In this document: piece by piece, positions 53,956 through 62,700 of the stretch
Numbering within the stretch: position 1 is the first letter of the stretch
Layout of the letters: each line of letters opens with the position of its first letter
Origin: Variovorax paradoxus NBRC 15149
GTDB taxonomy: Bacteria > Pseudomonadota > Gammaproteobacteria > Burkholderiales > Burkholderiaceae_C
Assembly: GCF_001591365.1 (NCBI RefSeq)
Contig: NZ_BCUT01000001.1
Span: 1,550,001 to 1,614,000, forward strand
Length of the DNA: 64,000 bases
Direction of reading: 5' to 3'
Translations under genes and position numbers: made by a program
The notes under the pieces: generated by a model
Told to the model about the DNA's origin: nothing
The model's input: the letters and a program-made list of their open reading frames with translations, nothing else
Database searches by the model: none

Positions 53956-54984
53956 TCAGCGCCGTGGCGCACGCGAAGTGAAGAAGCGCTGCAGCAGGCA
54001 GAACACGAAGAGCAGCGCACCCACCACGATGCGCGTCCACCACGAGCTCAGCGTGCCGTCGAAGGAGATCAGCGTCTGGATGATCCCGAGCATCAGCACG
54101 CCGAACAGCGTGCCCGCCACATAGCCGACGCCGCCCGTGAGCAGCGTGCCGCCGATCACCACCGCCGCAATCGCATCGAGCTCCAGCCCCAGCGCATGCA
54201 GGCCGTAGCCCGAGAGCATGTAGAAGGTGAAGATCACGCCCGCGAGCGCCGAGCAGAAGCCCGACAGCGTGTAGACGCCGATGATGGTGGAGCGCACCGG
54301 CAGGCCCATCAGCAGGGCCGACTGCTCGCTGCCGCCAATGGCATACACCGCGCGGCCGAAGGGCGTGCAGTGCGCAATGAACACCGCCGCCAGCAGCACG
54401 CCGATGGCGATCACCGCGCTGATCGACAGCGAAGCCTCGCCCCAGACCGGAATGCGGATCTGCGAGACCTCGGCATAGAAGGCGTTGGTGATGCTGATGG
54501 AGTCGATGCTGATCAGGTAGCAAAGCCCGCGCGCCAGGAACATGCCCGCGAGCGTGACGATGAAGGGCTGCAGCCTGAAGCGCTCGATGAGCAGTCCCAT
54601 GAACGCGCCGAAGGCCGTGCCCATGGCCAGCACCAGCGGAATGACCACCGCCGGGCTCCAGCCGTGCTTCTCGACCAGCGAGGCCGACACCATCGTGGTG
54701 AGCGCGATCACCGAGCCCACCGACAGGTCGATGCCGCCCGAAAGAATCACGAAGGTCATGCCCACGGCCACGACGATCAGGAAGGCGTTGTCGATCAGCA
54801 GGTTGAGGAACACCTGCGCCGAGAAGAAGCCGTCGTAGAACACCGAGCCCAGCGTGGCCACCAGCACGAAGAGCGAGATGGTTGCGGCCAGCGGCAAATA
54901 CTTGGGATTGAACCCTGCCCTGCCCCCTCTTCCGCTCGCGGGAGAGGGCTGGGGTGAGGGTGCCGCTTCGATCACCGCGCTCAT
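53956..54984 (-). CDS. yjfF: Sugar ABC transporter permease (YjfF type)
   Basis: 342-residue RbsC-like permease, one half of the YtfQRT-YjfF importer for furanose sugars. It has the conserved [20 protein letters not shown] and GGTLLTGGVGYVAGTLFGV. Start overlaps the ytfT stop (ATGA). Residues about 9-21 (PSPQPSPASGRGG) are encoded by a palindromic intergenic repeat at 54911-54962, so a mobile repeat has become part of the coding sequence at its cytoplasmic N-terminus. Confidence 0.88.
   Translation of the reverse strand: MSAVIEAAPSPQPSPASGRGGRAGFNPKYLPLAATISLFVLVATLGSVFYDGFFSAQVFLNLLIDNAFLIVVAVGMTFVILSGGIDLSVGSVIALTTMVSASLVEKHGWSPAVVIPLVLAMGTAFGAFMGLLIERFRLQPFIVTLAGMFLARGLCYLISIDSISITNAFYAEVSQIRIPVWGEASLSISAVIAIGVLLAAVFIAHCTPFGRAVYAIGGSEQSALLMGLPVRSTIIGVYTLSGFCSALAGVIFTFYMLSGYGLHALGLELDAIAAVVIGGTLLTGGVGYVAGTLFGVLMLGIIQTLISFDGTLSSWWTRIVVGALLFVFCLLQRFFTSRAPRR
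54911..54962. repeat. Palindromic repeat unit inside the yjfF 5' coding region
   Basis: GC-rich imperfect hairpin CCCTCTTCCGC / GCGGGAGAGGG followed by CTGGGGTGAGGG. Related units occur at 56030-56147. This form (a stem ending in AGAGGGCTGGGGTGAGGG) is common as an intergenic repeat in many Burkholderiales. Here it is translated. Confidence 0.7.
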
Positions 54985-56015
54985 GCCCGTTCCCCCTCAT
55001 GCACCGGCCGCTGCACCAGCGTGCGCACTTGTGCCCGGAACTCCGGCGATTGCAGCAGCATCACCGCGAACACCACCACCGCCTTCACGACGAGGTTGAT
55101 CTCCGGCGGCACGCCCAGCGAATAGATTGCATAGGTCAGCGTCTGGATGATGAGCGCGCCGATCACGCTGCCCATGAGGCTGAAGCGTCCGCCCGTGAGC
55201 GCGGTGCCGCCCAAGGTCACGGCCAGGATCGCGTCGAGCTCCAGCAGCTGGCCGGCGTTGTTGCCGTCCGCGCTCTTGACATTGGAGCTGATCAAAAGGC
55301 CCGCCACGCCCGCGCACAGCCCGCAGAACGCATAGGCGCCCACGACGAGCCTGCGCGCCTGCACGCCGGCCACGCGCGCGGCCGTCGGGTTGATGCCCAC
55401 CGCCTGGATGAAGAGCCCGAGCGCCGTGCGCGTGATGGCCAGGTAGAGCAGCACGAACACCGCGGCCACGATGAACAGCGAGAACGGCAGGCCCAGCAGG
55501 TAGCCGCTGCCGAGGAAGAAGAAGGGCTTGTAGTAGATGGTGATGATCTGCCCGTCGGCGATGAGCTGCGCAACGCCGCGGCCCGCCACCATGAGGATCA
55601 GCGTGGCAATGATCGGCTGCATGCCGACCTTGGCCACCAGCATTCCGTTCCAGAGGCCGCAGAGCAGTGCAACGCCCAGGGCCGCGAGGATCGCAAGCGG
55701 CATCGGGAACCGGCTCACGTCGCTCGCCACCGAGCCGCCGATCATCCAGGCCGCGACGGCCGCCGCAATGGCCACGACCGCGCCCACCGAGATGTCGATG
55801 CCGCGCGTGGCAATCACCAGCGTCATGCCCAGCGACACCAGCACCAGCGGCGCCGCGCGGTTGAGGATGTCGACCAGGCTGCCGTACAGGTGGCCGTCGC
55901 GCCATTCGAGGTGCAGGAAGCTGGCGTTGAACGCGGTGTTGACCGCGAGCAGCAGAAGCAGCGTGACGATGGGCCAGGCGAGGCGGTGGCTCATGAAGGA
56001 GGAGAGGCGTGTCAT
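54981..56015 (-). CDS. ytfT: Sugar ABC transporter permease (YtfT type)
   Basis: 344-residue permease with the RbsC signature SLGMTLVIATRGIDISVGAVVAI and LGGTALTGGRFSLMGSVIGA. It pairs with YjfF, which starts inside its stop codon. The start at 56015 is preceded by AAGGCGGAA; the later ATG at residue 8 lacks such a site. A 145-bp gap containing palindromic repeats separates it from the ATPase gene. Confidence 0.88.
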   Translation of the reverse strand: MTRLSSFMSHRLAWPIVTLLLLLAVNTAFNASFLHLEWRDGHLYGSLVDILNRAAPLVLVSLGMTLVIATRGIDISVGAVVAIAAAVAAWMIGGSVASDVSRFPMPLAILAALGVALLCGLWNGMLVAKVGMQPIIATLILMVAGRGVAQLIADGQIITIYYKPFFFLGSGYLLGLPFSLFIVAAVFVLLYLAITRTALGLFIQAVGINPTAARVAGVQARRLVVGAYAFCGLCAGVAGLLISSNVKSADGNNAGQLLELDAILAVTLGGTALTGGRFSLMGSVIGALIIQTLTYAIYSLGVPPEINLVVKAVVVFAVMLLQSPEFRAQVRTLVQRPVHEGERA

Positions 56016-56021
56016 GTGTTC

Positions 56022-56150
56022 CGCCTTGCTCCTTCCCCTTCCGGGGGAAGGCTGGGATGGGGGCAGGCGGCGCCAGCAATGCGGCAGCGCTCAACGGAAG
56101 GCCGCTGTGCCCCCACCCCTGCCCTCCCCCGGGAGGGGAGGGAGAAAAAC
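56022..56150. repeat. BIME-like pair of inverted palindromic units between ytfR and ytfT
   Basis: Two related GC-rich units in opposite orientation: CTTCCCCTTCCGGGGGAAG with CTGGGATGGGGGCA on the left, and TGCCCCCACCCCTGC with CTCCCCCGGGAGGGGAGG on the right. Each can fold alone and the two can pair with each other. They fill almost the whole gap and could lower or stabilise downstream mRNA. Confidence 0.65.
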
Positions 56151-56160
56151 AAAGAAGGCG

Positions 56161-57681
56161 TCATGCTGCGGCAATCATTTCGTAGACCTCGTCCTCGGTC
56201 GAACCACCTGGGAGTTCGCCCACCTTCTGCCGGTCGCGCAGCACCACGATGCGATGCGCGACACGCACCACCTCGCTCATCTCCGACGAGATGAAGATCA
56301 CCGCCATGCCCGCCTTCGCGAGCCGCAGGATCTCTTCCATGATCTCCTGCTTGGCCGCCACGTCGATGCCGCGCGTGGGCTCGTCGAGGATCAACAGGCG
56401 CGGCTCGGTCGCGAGCCAGCGCGCGATCATGGCTTTTTGCTGGTTGCCGCCCGAGAGCAGGCCGATGGGGGTTTCCACGCTCGCGGTCTTGATGCCCAGC
56501 GACGCGACAAAGCGCTCCGCGATCGCCGTCTGCTCGGCGCGCGACAGGAAGCGCCGCACGCCCAGGCGCGCCTGCAGCGCCAGCGCGATGTTCTCGCGCA
56601 CCGAGAGCTCGGCCACGATGCCGTCGGTCTTGCGCTCTTCGGGGCACAGTGCGAGCCCTTCGCGGATCGCGTCGGCAGGGTTCGAGAAGCTGACGGAGCG
56701 GCCATCGATGCTCAGCACGCCGCGGTCGGGCGCTTCGAGCCCGAACAGGAGGCGCGCCAGCTCGGTGCGGCCCGCGCCCAAGAGGCCCGCGATGCCGACC
56801 ACCTCGCCAGCGCGTACGCGCAGGTCGGTGGCCTGCAGCTGGCCCGCCTGGCCCAGGCCCTCGGCCTGCAGCAGGGCGGGCGCCGCTTCATCGAAGGCCG
56901 GCAGCGCCGCCGGCCGGGCTGACTGCGCCGCCAGCTCGCGCCCCAGCATCGCGGCAATCAGTGCCTGCGGGCCGAGGTCCGCGGCGCGCCACTCGCCCAC
57001 CCAGTTGCCGTTGCGCAGCACCGTGATGCGGTCCGACACCGCATACATCTGGTTGAAGAAGTGCGTCACGAAGACGATCGCGAGACCTTCGCTGCGCAGG
57101 CGCCGCAGCACCTCGAACAGCTTCTCGACCTCGTCGTCGTCCAGGCTCGAGGTCGGCTCGTCGAGGATCAGCACCTTCGACGACACGCCCAGCGAGCGCG
57201 CAATGGCCACCATCTGCTGCACCGCGACCGAATAGCTCGACAGCAGCCGGCTCACGTCGATGTCCAGGCCGATGCGCGCCAGCAGCTCTTCGGCGCGCCG
57301 GTTCACCGCCGCCCAGTCGATGCGAAAACCCTGCGCCGCGCCGCAGCGCGGATAGCGGCCCGCAAACACGTTCTCGGCCACCGAAAGGTTCGGGCACAGG
57401 TTGACCTCCTGGTAGACCGTGCTGATGCCGAGCTTCTGCGCCTCCAGCGGCGAGGCGGGATGAATGGGTTGTCCGTCCAGGTGCATCTCGCCACCGCTCG
57501 ACGGAAGAACCCCCGTGAGCACCTTGATGAGCGTCGACTTGCCCGCGCCGTTCTGCCCCATGAGCGCATGGATCTCGCCGGGGTAGAGCTTCAGCTGCAC
57601 GTCGCGCAGCACCGGGATGCCGCCGAACTGCTTGTGGATGCCCCGCAGTTCGAGCACGGGGCTGGTGCTGCTCTGGCTCAT
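56161..57681 (-). CDS. ytfR: Sugar ABC transporter ATP-binding protein (YtfR type)
   Basis: 506-residue duplicated ATPase typical of ribose/galactose importers. The first half has Walker A GQNGAGKST, the CUT2-type signature region SVAVQQMVAIARSL and LILDEPTSSLD. The second half has a degenerate first loop (GLLGAGRTEL) and [15 protein letters not shown] with [12 protein letters not shown]. It belongs with the YtfT/YjfF permeases and the receptor at 61674-62639. Confidence 0.9.
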   Translation of the reverse strand: MSQSSTSPVLELRGIHKQFGGIPVLRDVQLKLYPGEIHALMGQNGAGKSTLIKVLTGVLPSSGGEMHLDGQPIHPASPLEAQKLGISTVYQEVNLCPNLSVAENVFAGRYPRCGAAQGFRIDWAAVNRRAEELLARIGLDIDVSRLLSSYSVAVQQMVAIARSLGVSSKVLILDEPTSSLDDDEVEKLFEVLRRLRSEGLAIVFVTHFFNQMYAVSDRITVLRNGNWVGEWRAADLGPQALIAAMLGRELAAQSARPAALPAFDEAAPALLQAEGLGQAGQLQATDLRVRAGEVVGIAGLLGAGRTELARLLFGLEAPDRGVLSIDGRSVSFSNPADAIREGLALCPEERKTDGIVAELSVRENIALALQARLGVRRFLSRAEQTAIAERFVASLGIKTASVETPIGLLSGGNQQKAMIARWLATEPRLLILDEPTRGIDVAAKQEIMEEILRLAKAGMAVIFISSEMSEVVRVAHRIVVLRDRQKVGELPGGSTEDEVYEMIAAA

Positions 57682-57689
57682 GCGCTCGC

Positions 57690-58904
57690 CTACTTGTTCT
57701 TGTTGTAGACGTCGATGAACACGGCCGCCAGCAGCACCAGGCCCTTGATGACCTGCTGGTAGTCGATGCCGATGCCCAGGATCGACATGCCGTTGTTCAT
57801 CACGCCCATGATGAAGGCGCCGATCACCGCGCCCATCACCCGGCCCACGCCGCCCGAGGCCGAGGCACCGCCGATGAAGCAGGCCGCGATCACGTCGAGT
57901 TCGAAGCCCAGGCCCGCCTTGGGCGTGGCCGTGTTGAGCCGCGCCGCGAACACCAGGCCCGCGAGCGCGGCCAGCGCGCCCATGTTGACGAAGGTCAGGA
58001 AGGCGAGCCGCTGCGTCTTCACGCCCGACAGCCGCGCTGCCTTCTCGTTGCCGCCCAGCGCATAGATGCGCCGGCCGATGGTGGTGCGGTTGGTGACGAA
58101 GTCGTACACCACGATCAGCACCGCCATCACGATCAGCACGTTGGGCAGGCCCTTGTAGGTCGAGAGCAGGTAGCTGAAGAACAGGATGATGGCCGCGAAG
58201 AACAGGTTCTTCACCAGGAAGAACACATACGGCTCCGTCTCCATGCCGTGCGCCGCGAGCTTGGCGCGCCCGCGCAGCTTGAAGAACACCAGCGCCGCGG
58301 CAGCCAGCGCGCCGACCACCAGCGAGGTGGTGCGCAACGTGTCACCGCCCAGCGGATCGGGAATGAAGCCCGAGCTCAGCCGCTGGAACTCGACCGGGAA
58401 CGGCCCCACCGACTGCCCCGCCAGCAGCGCCAGCGTGAGCCCCTTGAACACCAGCATGCCCGCGAGCGTGACGATGAATGACGGGATCTTGCGGAACGCG
58501 ACGAACCAGCCTTGCGCAGCGCCGATGAGCGCGCCCGCCGCAATGCTGACGATCGCCGTCGGCACGAAGTGCCATTCATACTCCACCATCAGCACCGCCG
58601 CCAGCGCGCCGATGAAGCCGCAGACCGAGCCCACCGACAGGTCGATGTGCCCCGCCACGATCACCAGCAGCATGCCCAGCGCCATGATGACGACGTAGCT
58701 GTTCTGCAGCAGCAGGTTGGTGAGGTTCAGCGGCCGCAGCAGCGTGCCGTCGGTCAGCACCTGGAACAGCACCATGATCGCGACCAGCGAGATCAGCATG
58801 CCGTATTCGCGCAGGTTGTTCTTGAGGAAGCCGGCGTGCAGCTTCGGGGCGGCCTCTGCGATGGGGACGGCGGCGTTCACCGCGTTGGCGTCAGGCTGCG
58901 ACAT
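57690..58904 (-). CDS. gguB: Sugar ABC transporter permease (GguB/XylH type)
   Basis: 404-residue long-form permease of the XylH/GguB branch, with [25 protein letters not shown] and [25 protein letters not shown]. It overlaps gguA by 14 bp. Sole permease of the ChvE-GguAB importer, which works as a homodimer. The C-terminus [22 protein letters not shown] is conserved in this branch. Confidence 0.9.
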   Translation of the reverse strand: MSQPDANAVNAAVPIAEAAPKLHAGFLKNNLREYGMLISLVAIMVLFQVLTDGTLLRPLNLTNLLLQNSYVVIMALGMLLVIVAGHIDLSVGSVCGFIGALAAVLMVEYEWHFVPTAIVSIAAGALIGAAQGWFVAFRKIPSFIVTLAGMLVFKGLTLALLAGQSVGPFPVEFQRLSSGFIPDPLGGDTLRTTSLVVGALAAAALVFFKLRGRAKLAAHGMETEPYVFFLVKNLFFAAIILFFSYLLSTYKGLPNVLIVMAVLIVVYDFVTNRTTIGRRIYALGGNEKAARLSGVKTQRLAFLTFVNMGALAALAGLVFAARLNTATPKAGLGFELDVIAACFIGGASASGGVGRVMGAVIGAFIMGVMNNGMSILGIGIDYQQVIKGLVLLAAVFIDVYNKNK

Positions 58905-60474
58905 GGACGGAACTCCCCGCGCTCACGATGGCGTGCATGATGCGCTCCTGCGAAGCCTCGGCGGCCGGAAATTCGGCCACGAAGCGGCCCTCGTTCATCA
59001 CGTAGATGCGGTCGCACATGCCGAGCAGTTCCGGCAGTTCGGAAGAAATCATGAGAATACCTTTGCCCTCGCTCGCGAGCTGGTCGATGATGGTGTAGAT
59101 CTCGTACTTGGCGCCCACGTCGATGCCGCGCGTGGGTTCGTCGAGAATCAGGAGTTCGGGTTTGGTGAAGAGCCATTTGCTGAGCACCACCTTCTGCTGG
59201 TTGCCGCCCGACAGGTTCACCACCAGCTGCTCCACGCCCGATGAACGGATGTTGAGTGCCCGGCGGTAGTCGCTCGCCACCTTGAATTCGCGCGCGTCGT
59301 CGATCACCATCGAACTGGAGACCGCCTCCAGGTTGGCCAGGCTCACGTTCTTCTGGATGTTTTCCTCCAGCACCAGCCCGAGGCCCTTGCGGTCCTCGGT
59401 GACGTAGGCAATGCCATGGTCGATGGCCTTGCGCACCGTGCCCACGTCCACCGGCTGGCCGTGCATCAGCACCGTGCCGCTGATGCGCTGGCCGTAGGAC
59501 TTGCCGAACACGCTCATCGCCAGCTCGGTGCGGCCCGCGCCCATGAGGCCCGCGATGCCGACGATCTCGCCCTTGCGCACATGCAGGTCCACGCCCTTGA
59601 TCTGTTCGCGGTCGGCATGCAGCGCATGGTGCACGCGCCAGTCGCGCACCTCGAACACCGTCTCGCCGATCTTCGGATCGCGCTGCGGATAGCGGTGCGC
59701 CATGTCGCGCCCGACCATGCCGCGGATGATGCGGTCCTCGCTGATCGGCTGGCCGCGGCAGTCCATGGTCTCCACCGTGGCGCCGTCGCGCAGCACGGTG
59801 ATGGAGTCGGCCACCTTGGCAATCTCGTTGAGCTTGTGCGAGATCAGGATCGACGCGATGCCCTGGCGCTTGAGCTCCAGCAGCAGCATCAGCAGCGCGT
59901 CGCTGTCGTTCTCGTTGAGGCTGGCCGTGGGCTCGTCGAGGATCAGCAGCTTGACCTCCTTGGCCAGTGCTTTCGCAATCTCCACCAGCTGCTGCTTGCC
60001 CACGCCCAGGTCGGTCACGAGCGTGGTGGGCGGCTCCTTGAGGCCCACCTTGGCAAGCAGCTCGCGCGTCTTCGCATAGGCGGCGAACCAGTCGATCACG
60101 CCGCCGCGCGCAATTTCGTTGCCAAGGAAGATGTTCTCGGCAATGGACAGCAGCGGCACCAGCGCCAGCTCCTGGTGGATGATGATGATGCCGAGCTTCT
60201 CGCTGTCGGCAATGCCCTTGAAGCGGCGCAGCTCGCCCTCGAAGTGGATCTCCCCGGTGTACGAGTCGCACGGGTAGACGCCGCTCAGCACCTTCATGAG
60301 CGTCGACTTGCCCGCGCCGTTCTCGCCGACCACCGCGTGGATCTCGCCCGCGCGCACCGCCAGGTTGACATCGCTGAGCGCCTTCACGCCCGGAAATGTC
60401 TTGGTGATGCCGCGCATCTCGAGGATGCTGCGGCTGTCCGCTGCTGCTGCTGCTGCTGCCATTCCAACGCTCAC
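58891..60474 (-). CDS. gguA: Sugar ABC transporter ATP-binding protein (GguA/XylG type)
   Basis: 527-residue duplicated ATPase of the monosaccharide importer. Walker [10 protein letters not shown] is in the first half and [15 protein letters not shown] with [11 protein letters not shown] in the second. The start is GTG at 60474, overlapping the chvE stop (GTGA), or ATG at 60462. Both lead into a run of alanines encoded by six consecutive CTG/GCA-type triplets (60441-60458), a slippage-prone microsatellite at the N-terminus. Confidence 0.9.
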   Translation of the reverse strand: MSVGMAAAAAAADSRSILEMRGITKTFPGVKALSDVNLAVRAGEIHAVVGENGAGKSTLMKVLSGVYPCDSYTGEIHFEGELRRFKGIADSEKLGIIIIHQELALVPLLSIAENIFLGNEIARGGVIDWFAAYAKTRELLAKVGLKEPPTTLVTDLGVGKQQLVEIAKALAKEVKLLILDEPTASLNENDSDALLMLLLELKRQGIASILISHKLNEIAKVADSITVLRDGATVETMDCRGQPISEDRIIRGMVGRDMAHRYPQRDPKIGETVFEVRDWRVHHALHADREQIKGVDLHVRKGEIVGIAGLMGAGRTELAMSVFGKSYGQRISGTVLMHGQPVDVGTVRKAIDHGIAYVTEDRKGLGLVLEENIQKNVSLANLEAVSSSMVIDDAREFKVASDYRRALNIRSSGVEQLVVNLSGGNQQKVVLSKWLFTKPELLILDEPTRGIDVGAKYEIYTIIDQLASEGKGILMISSELPELLGMCDRIYVMNEGRFVAEFPAAEASQERIMHAIVSAGSSVHVAA

Positions 60475-61541
60475 TTGACCTGGCTTTCCTTGTAGTAGCC
60501 GCTGTCGACCAGCACCTGCTTCCAGTTGCCGCCGTCCACGCTCACGGGCTTGAGCAGGTAGGAAGGCACCACCTTGATGCCGTTGTTGTAGGTCTTGGTG
60601 TCGTTCACCTCGGGCGTCTTGCCCGACAGCATGGCGTCGACCATGGCCACCGTGACCTTGGCCAGCTCGCGCGTGTCCTTGAACACGGTCGAGGTCTGCT
60701 CCTTGCGCAGGATCGACTTGACCGACGGAATCTCCGCGTCCTGGCCCGAGACGACGGGCATCGGCTGCGACGCCGAGCCGTAGCCCACGCCCTTGAGCGA
60801 CGAGAGAATGCCGATCGACAGCCCGTCGTACGGCGACAGCACCGCATCGACGCGGTCCTTGCTGTAGTAGGCCGACAGCAGGTTGTCCATGCGCGCCTGC
60901 GCCACCGCGCCGTCCCAGCGCAGCGTGCCGACCTTGTCCATGCCCATCTGCTTGCTGCGAACCACCAGCTTGCCGCTCTTGATGTACGGCTCCAGCACCG
61001 ACATCGCGCCGTTGTAGAAGAAGAAGGCGTTGTTGTCGTCGGGCGAGCCGCCGAACAGCTCGATGTTGAACGGGCCCTTGCCGCTCTTCAGGCCGAGCGC
61101 CGACTCGATCGACTGCGCCTGCAGCACGCCGACCTGGAAGTTGTCGAAGGTGGCGTAGTAGTCGACGTTCTTCGAGCCCTTGATGAGCCGGTCGTAGGCA
61201 ATGACCTTCACGCCCTTGTCGGCGGCCTTCTGCAGCACGTCGGACAGCGTGGTGCCGTCGATGGCCGCGATGACCAGCACCTTGGAGCCCTTGGTCACCA
61301 TGTTCTCGATCTGCGCGAGCTGGTTCGGGATGTCGTCGTCGGCGTACTGCAGGTCGGTCTTGTAGCCCTTCTCCTTGAAGTACTTGACCATGTTGGCGCC
61401 ATCGGCGATCCAGCGCGCCGACGACTTGGTCGGCATCGAGATGGCGATCGGGCCCTTGTCCTGCGCATGCGCGAGCGGCGCGATGCCGGCGATGGCCAGT
61501 GCGATGCCTGCGAGCGAGGCCTTGAGGAAGTTGCGTTTCAT
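60471..61541 (-). CDS. chvE: Multiple-sugar-binding periplasmic receptor (ChvE type)
   Basis: 356 residues. Signal peptide [19 protein letters not shown] through PLAHAQ. The mature part begins [19 protein letters not shown], the ChvE/XylF pattern, with [18 protein letters not shown] typical of the sugar pocket region. ChvE of Agrobacterium binds L-arabinose, D-galactose and glucose in pyranose form. Followed directly by gguA and gguB. The start at 61541 is chosen because the extra upstream frame comes from a palindromic repeat. Confidence 0.9.
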   Translation of the reverse strand: MKRNFLKASLAGIALAIAGIAPLAHAQDKGPIAISMPTKSSARWIADGANMVKYFKEKGYKTDLQYADDDIPNQLAQIENMVTKGSKVLVIAAIDGTTLSDVLQKAADKGVKVIAYDRLIKGSKNVDYYATFDNFQVGVLQAQSIESALGLKSGKGPFNIELFGGSPDDNNAFFFYNGAMSVLEPYIKSGKLVVRSKQMGMDKVGTLRWDGAVAQARMDNLLSAYYSKDRVDAVLSPYDGLSIGILSSLKGVGYGSASQPMPVVSGQDAEIPSVKSILRKEQTSTVFKDTRELAKVTVAMVDAMLSGKTPEVNDTKTYNNGIKVVPSYLLKPVSVDGGNWKQVLVDSGYYKESQVK

Positions 61542-61580
61542 GATTCGATCCGTTTTTTCAATAATTACTGTCTTTTCCAG

Positions 61581-61665
61581 GGACACCGCGGAACCGGCTT
61601 CGCCGGGCCGCTGGTGTCGCCCCCGGTGAGGGGGTTGGCGTAGCGACACGAAGTGCGCGAAGACT
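61581..61665. repeat. Palindromic repeat between the two sugar-receptor genes
   Basis: Contains GACACCGCGG...GGTGTC (61582-61618), able to fold around TTCG, then CCCCC / GGGGG separated by GGTGA, and a third GC-rich arm. A Burkholderiales-type intergenic repeat. It may separate expression of the upstream receptor from the rest of the operon. Confidence 0.6.
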
Positions 61666-61673
61666 GGGGGAGT

Positions 61674-62639
61674 TCAATATTTTCGGTTGGGGAATTCCTT
61701 GGCGGCGACTTCCATCGGGAAGATCGTCTCTTCGGTCACGATGCGCTTGGGCAGCTGCTTGCCGGCCTTGATGTCCTTCACGGCGCTCATCAGCTGGGGG
61801 CCGAGCAGCGGGCTGCATTCGACCGACACGTTGAGCTTGCCGGCGATCATGGCTTCGAAGGCGCCCTTGACGGCATCGATCGAGATGATCGTGATGTCCT
61901 TGGCCGGCTTCAGGCCCGCTTCCTCGATGGCCTGGATGGCGCCAATGGCCATGTCGTCGTTGTGCGCGTAGAGCACGTTGATCTTCTTGCCATCGGCCTT
62001 CAGGAAGGCTTCCATCACTTCCTTGCCCTTGGCGCGCGTGAAGTCGCCGGTCTGCGAGCGCAGGATCTTGAACTTGGGGTCGGCCTTGATGATTTCCTCG
62101 AAGCCCTTCTTGCGGTCGATGGCCGGCGCCGAGCCCACGGTGCCCTGCAGCTCGACGATGTTCACCTCGCCCTTCTGGTCCTTCATCTTCTCGACCAGCC
62201 AGCGGCCCGCCTTGCGGCCTTCCTCGACGAAGTCGGAGCCCATGAAGGTCACGTAGAGCGAGTCGTCCTTGGTGTTCACCGAGCGGTCGGTCAGCACCAC
62301 CGGGATCTTGGCGGCCTTGGCTTCGCGCAGCACGGTCTCCCAGCCCGATTCGACCACCGGCGAGAAGGCGATCACGTCCACCTTCTGCGCGATGAACGAG
62401 CGGATCGCCTTGATCTGGTTTTCCTGCTTCTGCTGCGCGTCGGAGAACTTGAGCTCGATGCCGGCTTCCTTGGCCGAGGCCTTGATCGACTCGGTGTTGG
62501 CGGTGCGCCATTCGCTCTCGGCGCCCACCTGGCTGAAGCCGAGCACGATCTTCTTCTGCGCCAGCGCGGTGGCGGGCAGGAGCCCGCCGAGCGAGGCGGC
62601 GGCGAGTGCGATATTGAGGGTGCGGCGATTGAGTTTCAT
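61674..62639 (-). CDS. ytfQ: Sugar ABC transporter substrate-binding protein (YtfQ type)
   Basis: 321 residues. Signal peptide ends ATALAQ. The mature protein begins KIVLGFSQVGAESEWRTANTESIK, closely following the YtfQ pattern, and has VLYAHNDDMAIGAIQAIEEAG and IDAVKGAFEAMIAGKLNVSVECSPLLGP. YtfQ of E. coli binds galactofuranose. GAAGGAGAC lies upstream of the ATG at 62639. It is separated from its cognate ATPase and permeases by the ChvE-GguAB set. Confidence 0.9.
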   Translation of the reverse strand: MKLNRRTLNIALAAASLGGLLPATALAQKKIVLGFSQVGAESEWRTANTESIKASAKEAGIELKFSDAQQKQENQIKAIRSFIAQKVDVIAFSPVVESGWETVLREAKAAKIPVVLTDRSVNTKDDSLYVTFMGSDFVEEGRKAGRWLVEKMKDQKGEVNIVELQGTVGSAPAIDRKKGFEEIIKADPKFKILRSQTGDFTRAKGKEVMEAFLKADGKKINVLYAHNDDMAIGAIQAIEEAGLKPAKDITIISIDAVKGAFEAMIAGKLNVSVECSPLLGPQLMSAVKDIKAGKQLPKRIVTEETIFPMEVAAKEFPNRKY

Positions 62640-62700
62640 TGGAATGTCTCCTTCTTTCTGAGTGCTATGTTTGCTTGCTGATGAAAACCGTCCGTGGTGG

